Of a stretch of 64,000 bases of DNA, positions 44,915 through 53,204 are shown piece after piece. A program made the translations under genes and the position numbers. The notes under the pieces were generated by a model. The model was not told the DNA's origin and did not search any database. It saw only the letters and a program-made list of their open reading frames with translations. This DNA is from Ohtaekwangia kribbensis (GTDB lineage: Bacteria; Bacteroidota; Bacteroidia; Cytophagales; Cyclobacteriaceae): NCBI RefSeq assembly GCF_042676245.1, contig NZ_JBHTKA010000016.1, positions 372,001 to 436,000 on the forward strand, given 5' to 3'. Numbering within the stretch: the first letter of the stretch is position 1; each line of letters opens with the position of its first letter.

Positions 44915-47146
44915 ATGAAACGAATATATATACTGATTCTGGCTGCTACACTGATTTTTACCGGCTGCAAGAAGGAAGGTAATACATCGTCATCCGGCTC
45001 TGACCGATATGATGCCCGTGTTGATTCTCTTTTAAGCATCATGACGCTGGAAGAAAAAATAGGACAGCTTACCTTGTTTACCAGTGACTATGATGTAACA
45101 GGCCCTACGATACGCGAGGGGTACAAAGACGATATCAAGGCCGGAAAAGTAGGAGCAATTTTTAATGCTTTCGGTGCAGACTATACACGCAAGCTGCAGG
45201 AGATCGCTGTGAAAGAAACCAGGTTACATATACCGTTGCTTTTCGGGTATGATGTAGTGCATGGACATCGTACAATATTTCCGATACCATTAGGGGAATC
45301 TTCGAGTTGGGATCTGGGTATTATGGAGCAGTCTGCGCGCATTGCTGCGGAAGAAGCATCAGCTGAAGGATTGCATTGGACTTTCGCACCGATGTGTGAT
45401 ATAGCCCGTGATCCTCGCTGGGGACGCATGGCCGAAGGTGCCGGTGAAGATACATACCTCGGCTCGCGTATAGCAGAAGCGCGTGTGAAAGGTTTTCAGG
45501 GAAAAGGTATAGGCGAGTTAAACTCTGTACTAGCCTGCGTAAAACACTTTGCTGCTTATGGCGCAGCACAAGCAGGAAGAGATTATCACACGACCGATAT
45601 GTCTGATCGTGTGTTGCGCGAAGTATATCTTCCTCCGTATAAAGCTGCCGTTGACGCAGGTGCTGCTACGGTAATGACTTCATTCAACGAACTGGATGGT
45701 ATACCGGCAACCGGTAACAAATACCTGATGACAGACATTCTTCGAAAAGAATGGAACTTCACAGGTTTTGTAGTTACAGACTATACTTCCATTATGGAAT
45801 TGATACCACATGGTATAGCAGAAGACACTGCGTCAGCAGCTGCGCTTGCATTGGAAGCAGGTGTTGATATGGATATGCAGGCTGGTTTTTACAACGATGC
45901 ACTCGAAAAACTTGTGAAGGATGGCAAGTTGAAAGAGAGCCTCATTGATGATGCCGTGAGAAGAATTCTGAAAAAGAAATTTGAGTTGGGATTGTTCGAA
46001 GATCCATACCGCTATAGCAACGCAGAGCGTGAGAAGGCTACGGTGATGAAGAAAGAATTTCTGGATGCAGCACGCGATGGAGCACGTAAGTCAATTGTGT
46101 TGTTGAAGAACGAGCAGAATGTATTGCCGCTATCCAAAAATACGAAGCGTATTGCTGTGATAGGGCCGCTGGCGAATGCCCGCAAAGAGATGATCGGATC
46201 ATGGTCTGCTGCCGGTGATTGGACAAAGGCCGTAACGCTACTGGAAGGTATCAAGGCGGCTGTTAGCCCTGCAACGCAGGTACTATATGCCAAGGGATGC
46301 AACATCAATGATGACACCACGCAATATATAGCACAGGCCGTGCAGGTTGCCAAACAAGCTGATGTAGTGGTACTCTCCATTGGTGAAGCTGCGTTGATGA
46401 CTGGCGAGGCTGCGAGCCGTACGTCTCTGAATTTACCGGGTGTGCAGCAACAACTGGTGGAGGCTATACAGAAAACAGGTAAACCTGTAGTAGTGGTATT
46501 GTCCAACGGAAGACCGTTGACAATTAATTGGATCGATAAAAATATACCGGCTATAGTAGAGACTTGGTTCTTGGGTACACAAGCGGGCTATGCCATGGCC
46601 GATGTATTGTTTGGTGACTATAATCCTTCCGCCAAACTTACGGTAACATTCCCGCGTGCCATTGGACAAGTGCCAATATACTATAGTATGAAGAATACCG
46701 GTCGTCCGATGGATGCAAATAATAAGTATACATCCAAGTATCTGGACGAATCGAACGAAGCCCTGTATCCATTTGGTTACGGACTTAGCTATACTACATT
46801 TTCCTATGGCGATGTTATCTTGAGCAACAAACAAATTTCTCAACAAGACGAATTAACCGTTGCCTGCAAAGTGACCAATACTGGTAAACTGGCAGGTGAG
46901 GAGGTAGTGCAACTCTATATCCGGGATATGGTAGGAAGCGTAACGAGACCTGTGAAAGAACTGAAGAACTTCCAGAAGATTTTGCTACAGCCGGGCGAAT
47001 CAAAAGATATATCATTCACGCTCACACAACACGATTTGTCATTCTTCCGAAAAGATATGTCGTTTGGCGTAGAGCCCGGTAAATTTGAAGTATATGTAGG
47101 CGGTAACTCGCGCGATGTGAAGACTGCGGGTTTCGTATTACAATAG
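44915..47146 (+). CDS. bglX: GH3 beta-glucosidase lipoprotein
   Basis: 743 residues from ATG 44915 (MKRIYILIL), preferred over an upstream in-frame start because it gives a lipoprotein signal with FTGC (Cys16). The GH3 N-terminal barrel contains KIGQLTLF, GYDVVHGHRTIFPIPLG, FAPMCDIARDPRWGRMAEG, KHFAAYG and VVTDYTSI, whose D289 is the catalytic nucleophile. The second domain has SIVLLKNEQNVLPL and VVLSNGRPLTI, and a C-terminal fibronectin-III-like domain ends YVGGNSRDV. Close to BglX. In the adjacent GH144-like context it probably splits beta-1,2-linked sophoro-oligosaccharides to glucose in the periplasm. It is the last gene of the locus. Confidence 0.93.
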   Translation: MKRIYILILAATLIFTGCKKEGNTSSSGSDRYDARVDSLLSIMTLEEKIGQLTLFTSDYDVTGPTIREGYKDDIKAGKVGAIFNAFGADYTRKLQEIAVKETRLHIPLLFGYDVVHGHRTIFPIPLGESSSWDLGIMEQSARIAAEEASAEGLHWTFAPMCDIARDPRWGRMAEGAGEDTYLGSRIAEARVKGFQGKGIGELNSVLACVKHFAAYGAAQAGRDYHTTDMSDRVLREVYLPPYKAAVDAGAATVMTSFNELDGIPATGNKYLMTDILRKEWNFTGFVVTDYTSIMELIPHGIAEDTASAAALALEAGVDMDMQAGFYNDALEKLVKDGKLKESLIDDAVRRILKKKFELGLFEDPYRYSNAEREKATVMKKEFLDAARDGARKSIVLLKNEQNVLPLSKNTKRIAVIGPLANARKEMIGSWSAAGDWTKAVTLLEGIKAAVSPATQVLYAKGCNINDDTTQYIAQAVQVAKQADVVVLSIGEAALMTGEAASRTSLNLPGVQQQLVEAIQKTGKPVVVVLSNGRPLTINWIDKNIPAIVETWFLGTQAGYAMADVLFGDYNPSAKLTVTFPRAIGQVPIYYSMKNTGRPMDANNKYTSKYLDESNEALYPFGYGLSYTTFSYGDVILSNKQISQQDELTVACKVTNTGKLAGEEVVQLYIRDMVGSVTRPVKELKNFQKILLQPGESKDISFTLTQHDLSFFRKDMSFGVEPGKFEVYVGGNSRDVKTAGFVLQ

Positions 47147-47169
47147 ATCGTAGTTCTCTTAACCTTAAC

Positions 47170-47214
47170 ACTGCCATGGCCTCCGTCATTGAAAGATGAC
47201 AGGGGCGTGGCAGT
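47170..47214. terminator. Stem-loop between convergent GH3 and uxaB genes
   Basis: Outer arms ACTGCCA / TGGCAGT, continuing with imperfect pairs and an inner GTCAT / ATGAC around TGAAAG. It is placed 24 bases after the GH3 stop and 35 bases before the uxaB stop, so it probably serves both. Confidence 0.6.
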
Positions 47215-47248
47215 TATGTTATTCCTCTCTCAAATCCCGGGAGTATCA

Positions 47249-48676
47249 TTAAGCCAGCGACAGCTGCTCCTCATACTTCAACACAAAGTGAAGTACTTTA
47301 TTCTCCAGTCCTTCTACGAGTGTAAGGTCTTGATCCCAGAATGCTTTGTTCGATAGTGTTGCCTTCACAACCTGTACAGGATTGTTAGTGGCCCAGACCT
47401 TCTTGAAGAAGTCGAGAATTTCGGGTGTATCGTTCAGTGGTATATTTTCTCCGCGTGCATCGCCTTTGTAGAAGCGGATCAATGCTGCTAGAGAATGCAA
47501 TAATCGCTCAGGAAGTTTACCGGTGCGTTTATGATACTCCAATACAGAAGGAAGTACACGTACTTTATACTTGGATACCGAGTTGAGTGCAATACTGATG
47601 AGTTCGTGACGAATAAACGGATTCTGAAAACGCTCGATCACATCGTTGGCAAATTGCTGTAACTCTTCTTTAGGCAGATCAAGTGTCGGGATGATCTCAT
47701 CAAATATAGCTTTGCGGATAAAGTCACCGGCATATTGATCTTCTACGGATTCACGAACCGTTTTTAATCCACGCAAGTATGCAACCGGTACGAGAGCAGT
47801 ATGGGCACCGTTGAGGATTCTTACTTTGCGTGTACGATACGGTGTCAGGTCTTTCACAAACTTTACCTGCAGGTTTGTTTTCTCAGCAGGGAACGCAGCA
47901 CGAACAGCATCCGTTGCTTCAATTACCCACAGGTGAAAAGGTTCTGCTGTTACCACAAGGTTGTCCTCATAACCAACCGACTGCTGTATATCTTGTATAG
48001 TATCTTTAGGGAATCCGGGAACGATACGATCTACCAGGGTATTGCAAAATGCGTTCGCAGTGTTTACCCAGTTCTTGAAATCATCTGGTAAATTCCAGAG
48101 TGAAATATACTGTAGTATAGTATGCTTCAGCGTATCACCATTCTTCTCGATGAGTTCGCAGGGTATAAGAATCAAGCCCTTGTCTGCCGCGCCTTTGTAA
48201 TGTTGAAAGCGATGGTATAGTAACTGTGTAACTTTAGCAGGAAAGGTTTCTGCAAGTATTGTTATGTTGGTGTCGTTCGGATTGAATGCTATACCAGCCT
48301 CAGTCGTATTGGAGATGATAAATTTCAGTTGCGGGTTTTCGGCTGTTTTTAAGAAACGACTAAAATCTTCATACGGATTAAAAGCACCGGCTACACTCGT
48401 GATCAAACGTGTTTCTGATATAGTTTTGCCTTGCTGCAGTCCGTTTAGCACCACGTGGTACAGGCCATCCTGATCGTTCACCATCTTCGCCATGCCTTTG
48501 CTGATGGGCTGCACGATTTCAACAGCACCATTGAAGTCAGCCTTCTCATTGAGAATATCAATGATCCAGTCCACAAACGCGCGAAGAAAATTACCTTCTC
48601 CGAATTGTAATACTTTAACGGGTCTTGTTTGTGGCGTATGGGCTGTCTGGCGATTTAATTTCTGTAGCATAAGCAT
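47249..48676 (-). CDS. uxaB: Tagaturonate reductase (altronate oxidoreductase)
   Basis: 475 residues of the mannitol-dehydrogenase/UxaB family. The Rossmann-type start is VLQFGEGNFLRAFVDWIID; other landmarks are ISNTTEAGIAFNP, LILIPCELIEKNGD and RILNGAHTALVPVAYL, the active-site segment of UxaB rather than UxuB (KxxxN-H pattern). It reduces D-tagaturonate to D-altronate with NADH in the cytosol, the second step of galacturonate use. It is the last gene of the minus-strand operon kduI-kduD-lacI-uxaC-uxaB, 68 bases after uxaC, with a stem-loop in the gap. Confidence 0.92.
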   Translation of the reverse strand: MLMLQKLNRQTAHTPQTRPVKVLQFGEGNFLRAFVDWIIDILNEKADFNGAVEIVQPISKGMAKMVNDQDGLYHVVLNGLQQGKTISETRLITSVAGAFNPYEDFSRFLKTAENPQLKFIISNTTEAGIAFNPNDTNITILAETFPAKVTQLLYHRFQHYKGAADKGLILIPCELIEKNGDTLKHTILQYISLWNLPDDFKNWVNTANAFCNTLVDRIVPGFPKDTIQDIQQSVGYEDNLVVTAEPFHLWVIEATDAVRAAFPAEKTNLQVKFVKDLTPYRTRKVRILNGAHTALVPVAYLRGLKTVRESVEDQYAGDFIRKAIFDEIIPTLDLPKEELQQFANDVIERFQNPFIRHELISIALNSVSKYKVRVLPSVLEYHKRTGKLPERLLHSLAALIRFYKGDARGENIPLNDTPEILDFFKKVWATNNPVQVVKATLSNKAFWDQDLTLVEGLENKVLHFVLKYEEQLSLA

Positions 48677-48696
48677 AATATTTTAGTCGTTTCATT

Positions 48697-48732
48697 TTAT
48701 CAGCTGGGAGTATATATACTTACTGCTGATAA
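48697..48732 (-). other. Long inverted repeat between uxaC and uxaB
   Basis: Outer arms TTATCAGC / GCTGATAA flank an inner perfect palindrome AGTATATATACT (48709-48720). On the minus strand it lies 12 bases after the uxaC stop and about 20 bases before the uxaB start. It may be an RNA-processing or attenuating stem-loop, or a regulator site. Confidence 0.5.
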
Positions 48733-48744
48733 ACTATAGTTCAA

Positions 48745-50148
48745 TCAGAATTTGAAATAAGCCTTGGCATTATGATAACATATATCCGATACAATCTTGC
48801 CGAGCCACTTCTCATCAGCGGGTAATTCTCCGTTGGCAACATCTTTACCAATCAGGTTACAAAGTATTCTGCGGAAGTATTCGTGGCGCGGGTAAGAAAG
48901 GAAGCTTCGTGAATCGGTAAGCATACCAATGAAGCAACTCAGTAATCCTAAATTGGACAATGCATTGATCTGTTTCTCCATGCCATCTTTCTGATCGAGG
49001 AACCACCATGCTGAACCAAATTGTATTTTCCCTTTGGTAGAGCCATCGTTAAAGTTACCGATCATGGTACCCATCACTTCATTGTCAGCAGGGTTGAGAT
49101 TATATAGTATCGTTTTTGCGAGTTGATCTGTACTATCAAGTTCATTCAGGAATTTCGAGAGTGCTACACTTTGTGTGAAGTCTCCAATCGAATCAAAACC
49201 GGTATCTGGTCCGAGTACCCGCAGCATACGTTCATTGGTATTGCGCAGTGCCCCAAGGTGATATTGTTGGGTCCAGCCTTTCTTATGATAAAGACGACCT
49301 AATTCAATCAACACAGCATACTTAAAGAAGTGTATTTCACCTCGCTCCAGAGTTTCTTTCTTCTGTAGTTTACTGAAAATTGTGTTGATGTTATAGGCTT
49401 GCTTGTTATCAGGATAATAAAGCTGCTCAAGTCCGTGGTCTGATAATTTACATCCGAGTGAATGGAAAAACTCAATACGATTTTCAAGTGCTGCAATAAG
49501 CTTATCAAAGCTATTGATAGCCATACCCGAAGCCGATGATAGCTTTTCAAGATAGGCTATATATATTTCCGGGTTCTCTACAGCAAACGCTTTATCCGGA
49601 CGGAATGTAGGAAGTATCGTAATGCTGAAATTATCCTTTTTAATTTTCTGATGATGTTCGAGTGAATCAGCAGGATCATCTGTTGTACAGATCACTTCTA
49701 CCTTCATACCGATAAGCAGACTGCGGGTGTTATGGGAAGAAGACTTCAGTTGTTCGTTGCTGTTTTTATATACTTTGTCTGCCGTGTTTTCGGTCAACAG
49801 ATCGTCTACGTTGAAGTATCGTTTCAGTTCCAGGTGTGTCCAGTGATACAGCGGGTTACGCAACGTATAGGGTACAGCGTATGCCCATTGTTTGAACTTG
49901 TCTTCATCAGAGGCATTGCCGGTAATATATTTCTCGTTGATACCCAGCGTACGCATCGCCCGCCATTTATAGTGATCGCCCTCCAGCCATACTTTGGTAA
50001 TGGTTTCGAACTGGCGGTTGTTGGCTATATCTTGCGGTGAGAGGTGACAGTGATAGTCAATGATGGGAAGATCTTTCGCATATTCATGATACAACTTCTG
50101 CGCAAAATCATTGGTGAGCAGGAAGTCTTCAGTGACAAAATGTTTCAT
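48745..50148 (-). CDS. uxaC: Uronate isomerase (glucuronate/galacturonate isomerase)
   Basis: 467 residues from ATG 50148 (MKHFVTEDFLLTND), the normal UxaC start; an upstream in-frame start at 50190 would add a basic stretch. The amidohydrolase-fold metal site HCH lies in IIDYHCHLSP. Further family segments are WLEGDHYKWRAMRTLG, VICTTDDPADSLEHH, ALRNTNERMLRVLGPDTGFDSIGD and MLTDSRSFLSYPRHEYFRR. It converts D-galacturonate to D-tagaturonate (and glucuronate to fructuronate). It fits with uxaB downstream and the polygalacturonase across the divergent promoter. Confidence 0.95.
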   Translation of the reverse strand: MKHFVTEDFLLTNDFAQKLYHEYAKDLPIIDYHCHLSPQDIANNRQFETITKVWLEGDHYKWRAMRTLGINEKYITGNASDEDKFKQWAYAVPYTLRNPLYHWTHLELKRYFNVDDLLTENTADKVYKNSNEQLKSSSHNTRSLLIGMKVEVICTTDDPADSLEHHQKIKKDNFSITILPTFRPDKAFAVENPEIYIAYLEKLSSASGMAINSFDKLIAALENRIEFFHSLGCKLSDHGLEQLYYPDNKQAYNINTIFSKLQKKETLERGEIHFFKYAVLIELGRLYHKKGWTQQYHLGALRNTNERMLRVLGPDTGFDSIGDFTQSVALSKFLNELDSTDQLAKTILYNLNPADNEVMGTMIGNFNDGSTKGKIQFGSAWWFLDQKDGMEKQINALSNLGLLSCFIGMLTDSRSFLSYPRHEYFRRILCNLIGKDVANGELPADEKWLGKIVSDICYHNAKAYFKF

Positions 50149-50225
50149 ACGATGTGTATATACTTTATAGGCAAGACGTTTTTCACACACCTTTCCCCTG
50201 AAAAGGCACGGTATTCAGACAGCGA

Positions 50226-51257
50226 TTAATTCGGCTTTTTTCGAAGGGACGACTGGCGGATGATCAACTCCGGTTTTAAAACTATCTTTTGAGGTATAAA
50301 TTTCTTGTCCTTAACAGCGATCTCTTCCAAAAAAATCTCGGCAGCAGCATTGCCCATGCGCATCGGATGCTGGTCGATGGTGGATAAAGGCGGCTCGGTA
50401 AAGGATGTGAAAGGTTCGTTACTGAATCCCACCAGGGCTACATCTTCCGGCACTTTAAATCCTTTTTCCTTCAGCACCTGCATGGCACCCAGCACACCGT
50501 ACGCACTGGAAGAAAATACACCATCGGGTATATCTTTTCTCTTTAGTAATTGCTCCATGCTGTTACGACCATCTTCGAGTTGCAGGTTGCTGTCCACAAC
50601 AAGCGATTCATCGAACTTCAACCCGTTGTCGAGTAACGCTTCACGATATCCGCGCAGACGTTCCTTAAAGATGCTGATCTTGCGGGCATTGGTAAAATGA
50701 GCGATTCGTTTGCATCCCTGCTGAACCAGATGTTCCGTGGCTTTATAGGCTCCCAGAAAATCATCGATCACTACATTACTTACTTCGAGCTCATCATTCG
50801 AACGGTCGAAGAGTATAATGGGGATACCACGCTCTTTTACCTTTAGAAAGTGATCAAAGTTCTGCGTCTCTTTACCGTGTGAAACGATGATACCATCTAC
50901 ACGTGCATTCAGCAATGCTTCAACAGTTGATACTTCTTTCTCATAGTTGTCGTACGTCTGGCAGATCATCACATTATACTTGTGAGTGTTGGCGATCTCT
51001 TCAATGCCACGCACAACCGAAGAGAAAAAAGTACGGTCTGCAGTCGGTACAATTATACCAATGATATTGCTCTTGCCATTCCGCAGCGCAGCAGCAATGT
51101 TATTGGGTTGATAGTTTAATTTCTGAGCCGCTTTCTGTACAGCCTTTTTGGTTTCAGCACTGATGCGCGGATGATCTTTCAACGCGCGCGAAACCGTTGA
51201 TGCTGTAATGTTCAGCTTACGTGCTATATCATGTATGGTAGCTTTTTCTTTCTTCAT
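50226..51257 (-). CDS. LacI-family transcriptional regulator of the pectin genes
   Basis: 343 residues. The N-terminal HTH and hinge are ATIHDIARKLNITASTVSRAL (about 5-25) and KKAVQKAAQKLNYQPNNIAAAL (residues 42-63), with the usual LacI minor-groove hinge helix. The ligand domain follows (IIGIIVPTADRTFFSSVVRGI, DGIIVSHGKE, IILFDRSND, VALVGFSNEPFTSFTEPPLSTI). It is encoded inside the kduI-kduD-lacI-uxaC-uxaB operon. The palindromes GCAATCGATTGC and variants before kduI and the SusC genes have the symmetric CG-centred form that LacI proteins bind, so it is the best candidate regulator. The inducer is unknown; KDG, DKI or galacturonate derivatives are possible. Confidence 0.92.
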   Translation of the reverse strand: MKKEKATIHDIARKLNITASTVSRALKDHPRISAETKKAVQKAAQKLNYQPNNIAAALRNGKSNIIGIIVPTADRTFFSSVVRGIEEIANTHKYNVMICQTYDNYEKEVSTVEALLNARVDGIIVSHGKETQNFDHFLKVKERGIPIILFDRSNDELEVSNVVIDDFLGAYKATEHLVQQGCKRIAHFTNARKISIFKERLRGYREALLDNGLKFDESLVVDSNLQLEDGRNSMEQLLKRKDIPDGVFSSSAYGVLGAMQVLKEKGFKVPEDVALVGFSNEPFTSFTEPPLSTIDQHPMRMGNAAAEIFLEEIAVKDKKFIPQKIVLKPELIIRQSSLRKKPN

Positions 51258-51289
51258 GTCGGCTCCGTGTTTACGTGCTGCCTCACATA

Positions 51290-52078
51290 CTATACTTCAT
51301 TGGCCGGCTTTCCAATCGTGGCTAATATACCGCCATCTACATAAATAATTTGTCCATTGACAAAATCACTTGCAGCAGAGGAGAGAAATATAGCCGTGCC
51401 CGTTAAATCCTCCGGATCACCCCAGCGTGCAGCCGGTGTCCGGTTTATAATGAAATCATTAAAGGGATGTCCGTTTACCCGTATAGGAGCAGTCTGCTCC
51501 GTAGCAAAATATCCCGGTCCAATTCCGTTTACCTGGATATTATACTTGGCCCATTCGGTAGCCATGTTCTTGGTTAACATCTTCAGGCCACCTTTCGCAG
51601 CAGCATAAGCCGTAACGGTATTGCGACCGAGTTCGCTCATCATCGAACAGATGTTGATGATCTTGCCGGCCTTGCGCTGCACCATATACTTGCCTACATG
51701 CTTAGATACGATAAAAGGCCCTACCAGGTCTACATCAATTACCTGTCGGAAGTCGGCTACATCCATTTCAAGAATTGGTATCCGCTTAATGATACCGGCA
51801 TTGTTCACCAGTATATCAATCGGTCCTGCTTCCTTTTCAATCTTGTCAATCGCTTCTCGTACCGATTGATCATTGGTAACATCGAAGAGATAACCGGTGG
51901 CATCTATACCGTCTTTCCTATAGGCATCCAACGCATCTTTCATCTTGTCGGGCGAGTGCCCGTTGATGATAAGTTTAGCACCGGCAAGTCCAATACCTTT
52001 TGCCATGGCCATACCAAGGCCATGTGTGCCGCCTGTTATAAGGGCACGTTTACCAGATAAATCAAAAAGTTTAATCAT
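51290..52078 (-). CDS. kduD: 2-dehydro-3-deoxy-D-gluconate 5-dehydrogenase
   Basis: 262 residues, a classical short-chain dehydrogenase: cofactor loop GGTHGLG (16-22), NNAG, catalytic Ser in NICSMMSE and Y-x-x-x-K in TAYAAAKGG. The family-specific C-terminus is GPGYFATEQTAPIRV and GGILATIG. KduD interconverts 2,5-diketo-3-deoxygluconate and KDG in breakdown of unsaturated uronates. Its start overlaps the kduI stop by four bases (ATGA), confirming the pairing. Confidence 0.93.
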   Translation of the reverse strand: MIKLFDLSGKRALITGGTHGLGMAMAKGIGLAGAKLIINGHSPDKMKDALDAYRKDGIDATGYLFDVTNDQSVREAIDKIEKEAGPIDILVNNAGIIKRIPILEMDVADFRQVIDVDLVGPFIVSKHVGKYMVQRKAGKIINICSMMSELGRNTVTAYAAAKGGLKMLTKNMATEWAKYNIQVNGIGPGYFATEQTAPIRVNGHPFNDFIINRTPAARWGDPEDLTGTAIFLSSAASDFVNGQIIYVDGGILATIGKPANEV

Positions 52079-52908
52079 CGTAATTCCGTTGGCTTTACTC
52101 CGTCCATATCACTGTAGTCCAGATTTTCACCGGCCATTCCCCAGATGAAAGCGTAGTTGCTTGTGCCGGCACCACTGTGTATAGACCAGGGAGGTGATAT
52201 AACTGCCTGGTGATTTTGCATCCAGATGTGCCGGGTTTCCTGTGGTTCACCCATGAAGTGACAGACCGTTTGATTTTCAGGAATGTTAAAATAGAAATAA
52301 GCTTCCATTCTTCTGTCATGTGTATGCGGAGGCATGGTATTCCATACGCTGCCGGTTTTCAGTTCGGTAAGTCCCATCTGTACCTGGCATGTCTCCAGTA
52401 CACTATTCACAAGCAGTTTGCGTATGGTCCGCTGATTGGATGTTTCCAGAGATCCAATCTCAACAGTCTCCGCCTGATCCAACGCTACTTTGCGTGTAGG
52501 GTACGTTGTATGCGCAGGAGCAGAGTTGAAATAGTATAGCGGTCTGGTAGCCTGATCGGGATTGAAGACTACATTTTTGGCGCCACGCCCTATATATAGG
52601 GCTTCCTTGTTCTCCAGTGTATAGCTGGTGCCATCTACTGTAATGGTTCCTTTACCACCCACGTTGATGATACCGATCTCTCTGCGCTGTAAAAAGAATT
52701 CAGCTTTGAGGGAATCAATTGTCTCAAGCGTTACGGGTTTTGAAACCGGGTTGGCACCGCCTACAATCAAACGATCATAGTGTGTATATACCAAAGAGAT
52801 CTCATCCTTGACAAATATAGTTTCTATCAGGAAGTTCTCGCGCAGCTGACTCGTTGTAAAAGTCTTGTACTGCGAAGGGTGAATAGCGTATCGGGAAGTG
52901 TGCAACAT
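52075..52908 (-). CDS. kduI: 5-keto-4-deoxyuronate isomerase
   Basis: 277 residues from ATG 52908 (MLHTSRYAIHPSQYKTF), the normal KduI start; an earlier ATG (52929) would lie upstream of a LacI-type operator. Cupin-type metal ligands are in MPPHTHDRRMEAYFYF (H-x-H...E) and WSIHSGAGTSNYAFIWGMAGEN. It converts 4-deoxy-L-threo-5-hexosulose uronate, from unsaturated galacturonate released by GH105, to 2,5-diketo-3-deoxygluconate. It is the first gene of the minus-strand operon. Confidence 0.95.
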   Translation of the reverse strand: MLHTSRYAIHPSQYKTFTTSQLRENFLIETIFVKDEISLVYTHYDRLIVGGANPVSKPVTLETIDSLKAEFFLQRREIGIINVGGKGTITVDGTSYTLENKEALYIGRGAKNVVFNPDQATRPLYYFNSAPAHTTYPTRKVALDQAETVEIGSLETSNQRTIRKLLVNSVLETCQVQMGLTELKTGSVWNTMPPHTHDRRMEAYFYFNIPENQTVCHFMGEPQETRHIWMQNHQAVISPPWSIHSGAGTSNYAFIWGMAGENLDYSDMDGVKPTELR

Positions 52909-52913
52909 AATGT

Positions 52914-52925
52914 GTAATCGGTTGC
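52914..52925 (-). promoter_or_regulatory. Predicted LacI-type operator at kduI
   Basis: GTAATCGGTTGC matches GCAATCGATTGC at 10 of 12 positions and lies six bases before the kduI start. Just upstream on the minus strand is TTTTATATTGCG, a possible Bacteroidota -7 element. The position downstream of it suits repression. Confidence 0.5.
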
Positions 52926-53108
52926 GCAATATAAAAGAAAATTAATTTAATGTGCTATTTCCGGTAGTGAAGTATTTTTCAGGAATTTAGCAGAAATCGA
53001 TGTCTAGCCATCTTTTATAATGCTACTTAGTCATTAATTCAATCAAAAATCGGCTTTTTAAAAATATTTGAAATATCATTTGGTAGGTTAAATTTTCCTT
53101 CCTAAAAT

Positions 53109-53120
53109 GCAATCGATTGC
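53109..53120 (+). promoter_or_regulatory. Predicted LacI-type operator upstream of pectin SusC
   Basis: Perfect 12-bp palindrome GCAATCGATTGC, 85 bases before the SusC start in the divergent kduI/SusC region. A weaker 9-of-12 copy GGAGTCGATTGC follows at 53126-53137. Confidence 0.7.
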
Positions 53121-53204
53121 GCATCGGAGTCGATTGCAGTCGCCTGAAAATTACCGTTTTGCATTCTCTATAGACTATATAAAACCCATTTCAACAAACC
53201 CAAT

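Noticed and set aside
52909..52929. KduI starting at the earlier in-frame ATG (52929)
   Set aside because: This would place the operator-like site inside the coding sequence and add seven residues not typical of KduI.
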